A program made the position numbers and the translations under genes. From JANNPJ01 sp965200525 (GTDB lineage: Bacteria; Actinomycetota; Actinomycetes; Actinomycetales; Kineosporiaceae), in contig OZ241368.1 of NCBI GenBank assembly GCA_965200525.1, forward strand, positions 6,262,001 through 6,326,000: 64,000 nt of DNA. The letters are read 5' to 3'. This document shows, piece after piece, positions 16,198 through 24,697 of the stretch. Position 1 is the first letter of the stretch. Each line of letters starts with the position of its first letter. The notes below the pieces were generated by a model, which was not told where the DNA came from, made no database searches, and was given only the letters and a program-made list of their open reading frames with translations.

Positions 16198-17745
16198 ATG
16201 CCTCGTCCGCAGAAGAAGTCGCGCAGCACGGTCAGGTGGGTCGGATCGGTGGCCCTGCTGACCGTGTTCGGGCTCGTCGTCAGCCAGCTCGTGTTCGGGT
16301 CGCCGGCCGATGCGGCCTGGACCGGGCCCTGGCATCACGGACGCCATCACGGCTGGTTCCACCGGCCGGCGCCGGTGAAGCACCGGCCACCGACGGCCCG
16401 GCCGACCGCGCGGCCGAGCGCCTCGCCGACCGGGCCGGTGGTTCGGCCGACCGGGTCGATCACGACCCGGCCGGTCGGGGTGCCGACCTCGTCCCCGACG
16501 GCGATCGGCAGCAGTGCACCGCCCCCGACCACAGTGGCCACGACCCCGCCGGTGGCCGTCCCGAGCCCGAGCGTCCCGAGCCCAACCGTTCCCGGCCCGT
16601 CCGTTCCCGGCCCGGCCACGACCACGGCGCCGTCGGCCGCTGATCCGGTGACCTTCTCGGCCGCGGTGCCGGCCGTCCCGTCGATCGTGTCGGCCGCCCG
16701 GGCCGGTTCCCTCCGGCAGGACGCGCGGGTGGGCGGCCGGGACAACGGCACCAGCGTCGGCTACAACGGCCGCTCGTACTGGATCTTCGACGACACCACG
16801 CTGAAGGACCCCTGGGGCTTCCTGTCCAACTCGGCCGCGGTCACCACCGACCTGAACGCCGCCGACGGGATCGACCTGCAAGCGGGCACGGCGTTCTCGA
16901 CCGCCGCGGCCACCCCGTCGACGCTGATCCCGCACACCGCGGCCGAGACCGCGTTCGAGAAGGCGCACAACAAGGCGGCCACCGGCTGCACCTCGGCCAC
17001 CGACCAGTACTGCGGGGCCAGCTTCGGGTTCTGGCCCGGCAACGTGGTGGCCGACCCGGCCCGGGACCGGTTACTCGTCTACTTCGGCAAGCTCTGCCGC
17101 GGCGGCGCGTCCGGCACCCCGTGCTCGGGCCCGCTGGGCCGGGGCCTCGGCACCGGGATCGCCGCCATCAACCTCGGCTCGCAGACCGTCACCCGGCTGA
17201 GCGCGACCGGGCACACCGCGGTGAACAGCGTCGAGGGCAGCGATCCGACCATGCTCTGGGGTCCGGGCGAGGGCGCGTACAGCGGCAGCAACGTCGTGGA
17301 CGGCACGCTCTACACCTTCGGCGGATGCGACTACTGGTCGTGCCGCACGGCCGAGGTGCCGCTGGCCGACGTGCTGGACCGGACGGCGTACCGGTACTGG
17401 AACGGCAGCAACTGGGGCACGGACGTCGCGGCCGGGGTCAAGACCGGACCGACCCCCGGATCGGCCGGGCACACCACGTTCTACGACCCGGCCCTGCGGT
17501 CATGGGTGAACATGTGGATGCCGTACGGCACCAGTTCGATCATGTACCAGGTCGCCGGGCGACCTCAGGGCCCCTGGTCGGCCGGCCGGACCGCGCTGGT
17601 CGCGCCGAAGGGCAACGGCACCACGTACGCCCTGTTCGCCCACCCCGAGTACGCCGAGAAGAACGGCGCCGTCCAGTACGTCACCTGGTTCGACGCGCAG
17701 TCCGGCGATCAGGAGCTGGCCCGGATCGAGTTCTCCACGCCCTGA
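16198..17745 (+). CDS. Secreted DUF4185 domain protein with Pro/Thr-rich linker
   Basis: A 515-residue exported protein from ATG 16198 (GGGAG upstream). Residues about 1-40 are a signal peptide or anchor (RWVGSVALLTVFGLVVSQLV then SPADA). Residues 45-155 are a Pro/Thr/Ser-rich linker with repeats such as PSPSVPSPTVPGPSVPGP. The remaining 350 residues match the DUF4185 glycosidase-like beta-propeller: VGGRDNGTSVGYNGRSYWIFDD near its start, DPTMLWGPGEGAYSGSNVVD, and VNMWMPYGTSSIMYQVA with GPWS in the last blades. Such proteins are thought to act on or bind cell-surface glycans; catalysis is unproven. It is followed by a strong terminator. Confidence 0.8.
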   Translation: MPRPQKKSRSTVRWVGSVALLTVFGLVVSQLVFGSPADAAWTGPWHHGRHHGWFHRPAPVKHRPPTARPTARPSASPTGPVVRPTGSITTRPVGVPTSSPTAIGSSAPPPTTVATTPPVAVPSPSVPSPTVPGPSVPGPATTTAPSAADPVTFSAAVPAVPSIVSAARAGSLRQDARVGGRDNGTSVGYNGRSYWIFDDTTLKDPWGFLSNSAAVTTDLNAADGIDLQAGTAFSTAAATPSTLIPHTAAETAFEKAHNKAATGCTSATDQYCGASFGFWPGNVVADPARDRLLVYFGKLCRGGASGTPCSGPLGRGLGTGIAAINLGSQTVTRLSATGHTAVNSVEGSDPTMLWGPGEGAYSGSNVVDGTLYTFGGCDYWSCRTAEVPLADVLDRTAYRYWNGSNWGTDVAAGVKTGPTPGSAGHTTFYDPALRSWVNMWMPYGTSSIMYQVAGRPQGPWSAGRTALVAPKGNGTTYALFAHPEYAEKNGAVQYVTWFDAQSGDQELARIEFSTP

Positions 17746-17787
17746 TCGGAACTGGTCGGCCGCCGACCGGCCGATGACCCCACGCCG

Positions 17788-17818
17788 GTCCGGCCCCGCT
17801 CCTGAGGCGGGGCCGGAC
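17788..17818 (+). terminator. Perfect 12-bp hairpin after the DUF4185 gene
   Basis: Arms GTCCGGCCCCGC (17788-17799) and its exact complement (17807-17818) enclose a 7-nt loop, 43 bp after the stop codon. Probable intrinsic terminator without T-tract. Confidence 0.7.
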
Positions 17819-17900
17819 TGTGACCGGATCCGGACATTGCCCGGATCCGCTCGAGACATCCACCGCGCACAGTCGGTGGCATGGCCCAGAACGAGCACCC

Positions 17901-18473
17901 ATGATCGACTCGATGACGGCGATGGCCGAAGCCATGGCCCACCCGCACCTGATGGCCGGGCCGGCCCTGCTCGCCCTGCTGGTGCTCGGGCCGCTGGCCT
18001 GGGGGCTGGCCTCGGTGGTGGACGGGCACCGGTGGACGGCGGTCGCGGCGGCGGCCTACCTGTCCGCGGCGGTGGCGATCACGCTGGCCCGGCCCGGTCT
18101 GGGCACCCGGGGGCTGAACTGGCACCAGTTCCCGTCGGCCTGCACCGTGACCGACCCCCGTCCGCTGACCCCCGAGGGGCTGCTGAACCTGACCCTGCTG
18201 GTGCCGTTCGCCCTGCTGGCCGTGCTCGCCGTCGGTCACCCGCTGTCGGTGGCGGCGTCAGCCGTGCTGGTGAGCGCCGGGATCGAGGCGGCCCAGGTGG
18301 CCCTCTCGGTCGGGACCTGCGACTCCAGCGACCTGGTCCGCAACTCGGCCGGGGCGCTCGCGGCGGCTCTGCTGGCCGCCGTGATCCGGGCGGTGGCCGG
18401 CCGCGGCCGGGCGGACCCGGTTCGGCCGGTCGAGCGACGGCATCCGGAGCCGAGCCTGCTCCAGCACCGGTGA
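17901..18473 (+). CDS. VanZ-like membrane protein
   Basis: A 190-residue protein from ATG 17901 with about four to five hydrophobic helices. The VanZ-family core appears as LTPEGLLNLTLLVPFALLAV, then VSAGIEAAQVALSVGTCDSSDLVRNSAGAL, matching the usual N-x-x-L-F-x-P-x-G and E-x-x-Q-x-x-x-x-R/x-x-D-x-x-D-x-x-x-N-x-x-G pattern. VanZ relatives are linked to lipoglycopeptide susceptibility, but most chromosomal copies have unknown function. It is 14 bp upstream of an OmpR-type regulator and kinase on the same strand, so it probably shares their operon and may be part of a cell-envelope stress response. Confidence 0.8.
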   Translation: MIDSMTAMAEAMAHPHLMAGPALLALLVLGPLAWGLASVVDGHRWTAVAAAAYLSAAVAITLARPGLGTRGLNWHQFPSACTVTDPRPLTPEGLLNLTLLVPFALLAVLAVGHPLSVAASAVLVSAGIEAAQVALSVGTCDSSDLVRNSAGALAAALLAAVIRAVAGRGRADPVRPVERRHPEPSLLQHR

Positions 18474-18487
18474 CGCATACTCGAGGC

Positions 18488-19162
18488 GTGCCCCGCGTCC
18501 TGCTGATCGAAGACGACCCGGCGGTCCGCGAGGGCCTCGACCTGGGGCTGAGCCATCTCGGTCACCAGGTGTTCTCCGCCCCGGACGGCGAGAGCGGGCT
18601 GGCCTCGGCGGCGGCCCACCACCCGCAGGTGGTGGTGCTCGACGTCATGCTGCCCGGGATCGACGGGTTCGAGGTCTGCCGCCGGCTGCGGGCGGCCGGC
18701 AGCACCCCGATCATCATGCTGACCGCGCGTTCGGACGACCTGGACGTGGTGGCCGGGCTGGAGGCCGGGGCCGACGACTACCTGGCCAAGCCGGTGCAGC
18801 CGCGGGTCCTGGACGCGCGGATCAAGGCCATCCTGCGCCGGGTCACGGTCGAGCAGGACGACCGCACCGATTACGCCGGGCTGAGCATCGACCGGGCCGC
18901 CCTGGTGGTGACCCGGGACGGCCGGGCGATCGAGCTGACCCCGACCGAGCTGCGCCTGCTGCTGGCCCTGTCCGACCATCCCGGCCGGGTGCGCTCGCGC
19001 GAGCAGTTGCTGCTGGCGGTCTGGGACCAGGACTTCCTGGGCGACTCCCGGCTGGTCGACGCCTGCGTCCAGCGGCTGCGGGCCAAGATCGAGCCGGTGC
19101 CGGCCGAGCCGGTGTACGTGCAGACCGTGCGCGGGTTCGGCTACCGGTTCGGCGGCCAGTGA
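18488..19162 (+). CDS. OmpR/PhoB-family response regulator
   Basis: A 224-residue regulator from GTG 18488 (VPRVLLIEDD). The receiver domain has the acidic pair ED at 8-10, phosphoacceptor D52 in VLDVMLPGIDG, Thr in MLTARSD and Lys in LAKPVQP. The winged-helix output domain (about 130-222) includes ELTPTELRLLLALSDHPG and the terminal VQTVRGFGYRFG. A longer in-frame reading upstream would be antisense to nothing but spans the VanZ gene and is rejected. Its stop overlaps the kinase start (GTGA). Confidence 0.93.
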   Translation: MPRVLLIEDDPAVREGLDLGLSHLGHQVFSAPDGESGLASAAAHHPQVVVLDVMLPGIDGFEVCRRLRAAGSTPIIMLTARSDDLDVVAGLEAGADDYLAKPVQPRVLDARIKAILRRVTVEQDDRTDYAGLSIDRAALVVTRDGRAIELTPTELRLLLALSDHPGRVRSREQLLLAVWDQDFLGDSRLVDACVQRLRAKIEPVPAEPVYVQTVRGFGYRFGGQ

Positions 19163-20298
19163 CGTCGTCACCGGGCTCGATCACGGGCTCGATCCGTCGG
19201 CCGGCCTGGGGACTGCGGCCCCGGCTGATCCTCGGCTTCGTCGCGCTCAGCGTGGTGACGGCGGCGATCACCGCGACCACGGCCGTCGTCGGGGCCCTGG
19301 TGGTGTTCGCGACCCGGCCGATCGGCACCGCCGCGCTCGGCCACCGGCTGGCCGGCGACGTCAGCCTGCTCGGCATGTCCGACACCGATGCGATCTGGCT
19401 GCTGGTCGCGGCGGTGGCCGGGCTGCTGCTGATCTCGGTCGGCAGCGGCTGGCTGTTCGCCCGCCGGATGCTGCGCCCGGTCGAGCGCCTGGCCCGGGCG
19501 GCCGAGCGGGTCGCGGCCGGCGACCTGCAGATCCGGCTCTCGACCGTCGGCGGCGACGAGCTGGCCGACCTGGCTCGCACGTTCAACGACATGACGGCCA
19601 ACCTCGACGGCTCGATGCGGGAGCTGCGCCGGCTCGAGGCCCGGTCCCGGCGGTTCGCGGCCGACGTCTCGCACGAGCTGCGCACCCCGCTGGCCGCGAT
19701 GACCGCGGTCACCGACGTCCTGTCCGACGAGACGCCGGGCATGTCCCCGGGCGCGGCCCGGGCGGCCCGGCTCGTGGTTCAGGAGATCGCCCACCTGGAC
19801 CGGATGGTGCTCGACCTGATCGAGATGTCGAGGTTCGACGCCGGTACCGCCGTCCTCGACACCGATGTTGTCGAGGTCGGCCCGGCGATCGAGGGCTGCC
19901 TGGCCCGGCGCGGCTGGGGCGAGCTGGTCGATCTGGGCCTCGAGCCGGCCCTGACCGCGGTGCTCGACCGGCGAAGGTTCGACGTCATCCTGGCCAACCT
20001 GGTCGGCAACGCGGTGAAGTACGGCGCCGCCCCGATCTCGGTGCTGGCCGGCCGCGACCCGGTCACCGCCCACCTCGTGGTCACGGTCGCCGACCGGGGG
20101 CCGGGCCTGACCCCGGACGCCCTGACCCACGTGTTCGAGCGGTTCTACAAGGCTGACGAGGCCCGCGCCCGCTCCGACGGCAGTGGTCTGGGCCTGGCCA
20201 TCGCCACCGAGAACACCCGCCTGCACGGCGGCATCCTCACCGTGGCCAACCGCCCCTCCGGCGGGGCCCTGTTCCGCCTGGACCTGCCCGCCCGCTGA
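19159..20298 (+). CDS. HAMP-domain sensor histidine kinase
   Basis: A 379-residue membrane kinase from GTG 19159. TM1 about 22-50, a very short extracellular loop (about 30 residues), TM2 about 80-100, HAMP about 101-153, and HisKA with phosphorylated H172 in AADVSHELRTPLAAM. The HATPase domain contains NLVGNAVKYG, VADRGPGL and DGSGLGLAIATEN. The short loop suggests sensing within the membrane or envelope rather than of a large soluble ligand. It forms a coupled pair with the preceding regulator, with the VanZ-like gene upstream, and is convergent with the dehydratase gene. Confidence 0.92.
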   Translation: MTSSPGSITGSIRRPAWGLRPRLILGFVALSVVTAAITATTAVVGALVVFATRPIGTAALGHRLAGDVSLLGMSDTDAIWLLVAAVAGLLLISVGSGWLFARRMLRPVERLARAAERVAAGDLQIRLSTVGGDELADLARTFNDMTANLDGSMRELRRLEARSRRFAADVSHELRTPLAAMTAVTDVLSDETPGMSPGAARAARLVVQEIAHLDRMVLDLIEMSRFDAGTAVLDTDVVEVGPAIEGCLARRGWGELVDLGLEPALTAVLDRRRFDVILANLVGNAVKYGAAPISVLAGRDPVTAHLVVTVADRGPGLTPDALTHVFERFYKADEARARSDGSGLGLAIATENTRLHGGILTVANRPSGGALFRLDLPAR

Positions 20299-20325
20299 CC
20301 GCGGCGCCCGAGGCGGTGAAGAAGG

Positions 20326-22041
20326 TCAGTGGGACTCGCGGGAGACGGCCGAGCCGCTGCTGCCGACCAGGAAGTCGAGGTCGGCCCCGGTGTTGGCCTG
20401 CTGCACGGTCTGCACGTAGAGCCTCTCCCACCCCCGGGCCGGCCGGGCGTAGGCCTCGGTGGTGGCCGGGTCGGACCGCCGCTGGGCCAGCTCGTCGGCC
20501 GGCACGTCGAGTTGCAGCAGCCGGGCCTCGACGTCGAGCACGATGACGTCGCCGGTGCGGACCAGGCCCAGCGGCCCGCCGGCGGCGGCCTCGGGCGCCA
20601 CGTGCAGGACGACCGTGCCGTAGGCGGTGCCGCTCATCCGCCCGTCGCAGATTCGGACCATGTCGCGCACCCCGGCCTGCAGCAGCTTGCTCGGCAGCGG
20701 CAGGTTGGCCACCTCGGGCATGCCCGGGTACCCCTTGGGCCCGCAGCCGCGCAGCACCAGCACCGAGTCGGCGTCCACCTGGAGGTCGGGATCGTCAATC
20801 CGGGCGTGCAGGTCCTCGATCGAGTCGAACACCACGGCCCGGCCCCGGTGCCGCAGCAGGTGCGCGGACGCCGCGGCCGGCTTGATCACCGCGCCGTCCG
20901 GAGCCAGGTTGCCGTAGAGCACGGCGATCCCGGCCTGCGGCTGCAGCGGCTTCTCCCGGGGCCGGATCACCTCGGGGTCGAAGATCTCGGCCTCGTCGAG
21001 GTAGCCGACCAGTGGTTCGCCGGTCACGGTCAGGGCCGCCGGGTCGAGCAGGTCGCGGACCTCGCGCAGGACGGCGTGCAGGCCGCCGGCCCGGTACAGG
21101 TCTTCCATCAGAAACCGGCCGGCCGGCTGCAGGTCGACCAGCAGCGGCACCCGCGAGCCGGTGGTGTCGAAATCGTCCTGGGTCAGGTCGATCCCGAGCC
21201 GGCCGGCGATCGCCAGCAGGTGGACGACGGCATTGGTCGAGCCGCCGATCGCGGCCAGCGCGACGATCGCGTTCAGGAACGAGCCTCGGCTGAGCAGACT
21301 GCTCGGGGTGCGCTGCGCGGCCACCATCTCGACCGCCAGGCGGCCGGTCTCGTGCGACATCTCGAGCAGCCGGCTGTCGGCGGCCGGGGTGCCGGCCAGC
21401 CCGGGCCGGACCATGCCCAGAGCCTCGGCCACCAGGCCCATGGTGGACGCCGTCCCCATCGTGTTGCAGTGCCCGCGGCTGCGGATCATCGACGACTCGG
21501 ACCGGATGAACTGCTCCTGCGAGAGGGTGCCCGCCCGGACCTCCTCCGACAGCCGCCACACGTCGGTGCCGCAGCCCAGCGGCTGTCCCCGGAAAGTGCC
21601 GGTGAGCATCGGGCCGCCGGGCACCACCACCGCCGGCAGGTCGACCGAGGCGGCCGCCATCAGCAGCGACGGGATGGTCTTGTCGCACCCGCCGAGAAGG
21701 ACGACGCCGTCGATCGGGTTGGCCCGCAGCATCTCCTCGATGGCCATCGCGGCCAGGTTGCGCCACAGCATCGCCGTCGGCCGGACCAGCGTCTCGCCCA
21801 GCGACACCACCGGCAGGTTCAGCGGGATGCCGCCGGCCTCGTAGACGCCCTGCTTGACGCTCTCGGCCACCTCGTTCAGGTGGGCGTTGCACGGCGTCAG
21901 GTCGGACGCGGTGTTGGCGATGGCGATGTGCGGCCGGCCGTCGAAGGCGTGAGCGGGCAGGCCCCGGCGCATCCAGGCCCGGTGGATGTAGGCGTTGCGG
22001 TCGGTACCGGCGTACCACTGCGCGCTGCGCTGCTCCACCAT
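20326..22041 (-). CDS. IlvD/Edd-family dehydratase, probably for a sugar acid
   Basis: A 571-residue iron-sulfur dehydratase. The three expected cluster cysteines are C51 (LTPCNAH), C119 (LGGCDKTIP) and C192 (GHCNTMGTAST); VRICDGRMSGTAYGTVVLH near the C terminus is also typical. It resembles the L-arabinonate/xylonate/fuconate-type branch (start MVEQRSAQWYAGTDRNAYIHR with RxxW) more than biosynthetic IlvD, which I infer mainly from the catabolic context. It would turn an aldonate into a 2-keto-3-deoxy acid. It is divergent from the IclR-led operon across a 48-bp operator-like region. Confidence 0.88.
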   Translation of the reverse strand: MVEQRSAQWYAGTDRNAYIHRAWMRRGLPAHAFDGRPHIAIANTASDLTPCNAHLNEVAESVKQGVYEAGGIPLNLPVVSLGETLVRPTAMLWRNLAAMAIEEMLRANPIDGVVLLGGCDKTIPSLLMAAASVDLPAVVVPGGPMLTGTFRGQPLGCGTDVWRLSEEVRAGTLSQEQFIRSESSMIRSRGHCNTMGTASTMGLVAEALGMVRPGLAGTPAADSRLLEMSHETGRLAVEMVAAQRTPSSLLSRGSFLNAIVALAAIGGSTNAVVHLLAIAGRLGIDLTQDDFDTTGSRVPLLVDLQPAGRFLMEDLYRAGGLHAVLREVRDLLDPAALTVTGEPLVGYLDEAEIFDPEVIRPREKPLQPQAGIAVLYGNLAPDGAVIKPAAASAHLLRHRGRAVVFDSIEDLHARIDDPDLQVDADSVLVLRGCGPKGYPGMPEVANLPLPSKLLQAGVRDMVRICDGRMSGTAYGTVVLHVAPEAAAGGPLGLVRTGDVIVLDVEARLLQLDVPADELAQRRSDPATTEAYARPARGWERLYVQTVQQANTGADLDFLVGSSGSAVSRESH

Positions 22042-22053
22042 GAGGACGCTGCC

Positions 22054-22090
22054 TTCCAGTTATCGGAACGATGCTCTACAGTTCGGAACG
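22054..22090. promoter_or_regulatory. Putative IclR operator in the dehydratase-IclR divergent region
   Basis: The octamer TCGGAACG occurs at 22063-22070 and 22083-22090, exactly 20 bp apart (two helical turns). The second copy sits in the palindrome GTTC-G-GAAC (22081-22089); the first is preceded by TTCC at 22054, forming TTCC-N7-GGAA. With only 48 bp between the two start codons this is the likely control site for both transcripts. The binding protein is inferred from location. Confidence 0.6.
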
Positions 22091-22908
22091 TGCCTGAGCC
22101 TAGACCACAAGCTCCACCGGCGGAACCGGCCGAACCGGCGGAGGCCGGGTCGGCCCTGGTCGGGTCCGACCGGGTGCTGGCCGTGCTCACCGAGCTGGCC
22201 CGGCGCCCGTCCGGGGTCGGTCTCGACGAGCTGGCCCGGGCCCTGAACTCGCCCAAACCGACCGTGCACCGGGCCCTGTCGGCGCTGCGCCGGGCCGGGT
22301 TCGCGGCCCAGAACGGGCGCGGGCACTACCAGCTGGGCGACGAGTTCCTCCGGCTGGCCTTTCTCAACCACGAGGCCCGGCCCGATCACCTGCGGGTCCA
22401 GCCCGCCCTGGAGCGGCTGGCCGCGCGGTACGGCGAGACGGCCCATTACGCCGTGCTGGACGGGCCGTCGGTGGTCTACCGGTCGAAGGTCGACGCGCCC
22501 TCCGGTGCGGTACGGCTCAGCTCCACCATCGGCGGGCGCAATCCGGCCCACTGCACGGCGGTCGGCAAGCTGCTGCTCTCCTTCGAGTTGCGCGACGACG
22601 CCGCGGTCGCGGCCTGGGTCGCCCGGACCCGGCCGCCGGCCCGCACCCCGCGCACCCGGACGACGGCGGCCGACCTGGCCTTGGAGCTGAACCGGGTCCG
22701 GCGGCTCGGTTTCGCCACCGAGGACCAGGAGAATGAACCCGGTGTCGGCTGCCTGGCCGTGCCGGTCTTTCTGGGATCGCCGAGCCGGCCCAGCGGGGCG
22801 ATCAGCATCAGCGCCCTCACCTACCGCACCCCGCTGTCCGGCCTGGTCGACGATCTGCCCGCCATCCGGGCGATCGTCGAGGGCCGCCCGGAAGAAGTGG
22901 CGTCATGA
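22090..22908 (+). CDS. IclR-family transcriptional regulator
   Basis: A 272-residue regulator from GTG 22090. The winged helix-turn-helix occupies about residues 22-80 (VGLDELARALNSPKPTVHRAL), followed by the IclR effector domain (about 95-265) with VYRSKVDAPSGAVRLSS, GRNPAHCTAVGKLLLSF and GFATEDQENEPGVGCLAVPV. It probably responds to an intermediate of the sugar-acid route encoded around it. The stop overlaps the next ATG (ATGA), making it the first gene of a five-gene operon and probably autoregulated. Confidence 0.92.
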   Translation: MPEPRPQAPPAEPAEPAEAGSALVGSDRVLAVLTELARRPSGVGLDELARALNSPKPTVHRALSALRRAGFAAQNGRGHYQLGDEFLRLAFLNHEARPDHLRVQPALERLAARYGETAHYAVLDGPSVVYRSKVDAPSGAVRLSSTIGGRNPAHCTAVGKLLLSFELRDDAAVAAWVARTRPPARTPRTRTTAADLALELNRVRRLGFATEDQENEPGVGCLAVPVFLGSPSRPSGAISISALTYRTPLSGLVDDLPAIRAIVEGRPEEVAS

Positions 22909-23783
22909 CCGCTTTCGTGGCCGAACCGGCCCTCGATCGGATCCACGTTCTGGCCGAGGGCCCCTTCTGGGACCCGTTGCGCGAGCGGGTGATCTGGGTC
23001 GACATCAACGGCCGGGCCGTGCACACCGGCACGTTCAGCGGCGGCCGGATCACGCCGGTCGAGACGCTGTCGTTCGACGGCACGGTCGGCACGGTGGTCT
23101 GTTCGGCGGCCGGCGACCTGCTGGTGGCCGAGGCCCACCACCTGACCGTGGTCCGCACCGACGGCCGCCGTGAGGCCGGGCCCGAGCTGGTCCCGGCGGG
23201 CCGGACCCGCCGGCTCAACGACGGCGGTTGCGACCCGGCCGGGCGGTTCCTGGTCGGCAGCCTGTCGCTGCAGGACGACGAGGGTGGCGAGGAGCTGTTC
23301 CGGGTGGTCGGTGATGACGTCACGGTGCTCGACCGCGACCTGAGCCTCTCCAACGGCCTCGGCTTCTCGCCCGACGGCACCCGGTTCTACAGCACCGACA
23401 CCATTCCCGGCCTGATCCGGGTGCGCGACTACGACCCGGCCACCGGCGCGACCGGCCCCCGGCAGGAGTTCCTGAAGATCAGCGAGGGCTTTCCCGACGG
23501 CCTGTGCGTGGACGCCGAGGGCAACCTCTGGGTCGCGATCTGGGGCGCCGGCCAGGTGCGCTGCTACTCCCCCGCCGGCCGGCGGCTGGCCACGGTCGCG
23601 GTCGACGCCCCCAACACCTCCAGCGTCGCCTTCATCGGCCCCGACCTCGACACCCTGCTGATCACCACCGCCTCGGAGCAGCTCACGGCCGCCCAGCGGG
23701 AACGCCACCCCGACTCGGGCAAGCTGTTCACCGCCTCGGTCGGGGTCGCCGGGCTGCCGGTGCCCTACTGGTCCGGAGTCTGA
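22905..23783 (+). CDS. SMP-30/gluconolactonase family lactonase
   Basis: A 292-residue six-bladed beta-propeller. Metal-site motifs are HVLAEGPFWDP (Glu ligand), RRLNDGGCDPAGRF (Asn/Asp region), LSNGLGFSPDGTRFYSTDT (Asn ligand) and FPDGLCVDAEGNLWVAIWG (Asp ligand). Family members hydrolyse sugar lactones with Ca2+ or Zn2+. In this operon it would open the aldonolactone made by one of the dehydrogenases. Four-base overlap with the IclR gene. Confidence 0.92.
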   Translation: MTAFVAEPALDRIHVLAEGPFWDPLRERVIWVDINGRAVHTGTFSGGRITPVETLSFDGTVGTVVCSAAGDLLVAEAHHLTVVRTDGRREAGPELVPAGRTRRLNDGGCDPAGRFLVGSLSLQDDEGGEELFRVVGDDVTVLDRDLSLSNGLGFSPDGTRFYSTDTIPGLIRVRDYDPATGATGPRQEFLKISEGFPDGLCVDAEGNLWVAIWGAGQVRCYSPAGRRLATVAVDAPNTSSVAFIGPDLDTLLITTASEQLTAAQRERHPDSGKLFTASVGVAGLPVPYWSGV

Positions 23784-23839
23784 CCGATACCTGAAACCAC
23801 CTGAAAGCTCTTGCCCACGAAAGAAACTCGGAGTCCGTC

Positions 23840-24697
23840 ATGTACCTCATGCGCCTCGGTCGGCCCGGCCGGGAGAAGCCGGTCGTCCGGATCGACGACC
23901 AGACCTACGTCGACGTGTCGGACGTCGTGGCCGACTTCGACGAGGCCTTCTTCGCGGCCGGCACCGACCAGCTGGCCGCGGTCGTGGCTGCCCGCACCGC
24001 CGCCGGGCAGGTCGAGCGGTTCGCCGGCGAGCGGATCGGGGCGCCGTTCGCCCGGCCGCACCAGATTCTCTGCATCGGCCTGAACTACAGCGATCACGCG
24101 GCCGAGACCGGGCAGGCCGTGCCGGCCGAGCCGATCCTGTTCACCAAGTCGCCGAACACCCTGATCGGCCCGGACGACGACGTCCGGATCCCCCGCGGGT
24201 CGACCAAACCCGACTGGGAGGTCGAGCTCGGCATCGTGATCGGTCGGCGCACCAGCTACCTGGACGACGTCGAACAGGCCCGGGCCGCGATCGCCGGCTA
24301 CGTGGTGGTAAACGACGTCAGCGAGCGGGCGTTCCAGATGGAGCGCGGTGGGCAGTGGTCGAAGGGCAAGTCGGCCGAGACGTTCAACCCGGCCGGGCCC
24401 TGGCTGGTCACCCCGGACGAGATCGCCGATGTGCTCGACCTGGAGATGAAGCTCTCCGTCAACGGGCAGGTCCGCCAGCACGGCTCGACCACAACGATGA
24501 TCTTCGACCCGTACTTCATCGTGCACCACCTCAGCCAGTTCATGGTTCTCGAGCCCGGCGACCTGATCAACACCGGCACGCCTCCCGGCGTGGGCATGGG
24601 CCTGAAGCCGCCGGTCTGGCTGCAGCCCGGCGACGTGATGGAGCTGTCCATCGCCGGCCTGGGCACCCAGCGGCAGAACGTCGTCGCCCCCCGATGA
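23840..24697 (+). CDS. Fumarylacetoacetate hydrolase family protein, probably 2,4-diketo-3-deoxy-sugar-acid hydrolase
   Basis: A 285-residue FAH-fold enzyme. The catalytic core shows ILCIGLNYSDHAAETG, EPILFTKSPNTLIGP, metal ligands in KPDWEVELGIVIG (two Glu) and VVNDVSERAFQ (Asp), and INTGTPPGVGMGLKPP. A short N-terminal domain precedes it. Together with an SDR, a lactonase and an IlvD-type dehydratase this fits the route in which a 2-keto-3-deoxy acid is oxidised at C4 and the diketo product is hydrolysed to pyruvate plus a hydroxy acid. Homologues act on fuconate- or rhamnonate-derived compounds; the true sugar is not known here. Confidence 0.85.
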   Translation: MYLMRLGRPGREKPVVRIDDQTYVDVSDVVADFDEAFFAAGTDQLAAVVAARTAAGQVERFAGERIGAPFARPHQILCIGLNYSDHAAETGQAVPAEPILFTKSPNTLIGPDDDVRIPRGSTKPDWEVELGIVIGRRTSYLDDVEQARAAIAGYVVVNDVSERAFQMERGGQWSKGKSAETFNPAGPWLVTPDEIADVLDLEMKLSVNGQVRQHGSTTTMIFDPYFIVHHLSQFMVLEPGDLINTGTPPGVGMGLKPPVWLQPGDVMELSIAGLGTQRQNVVAPR

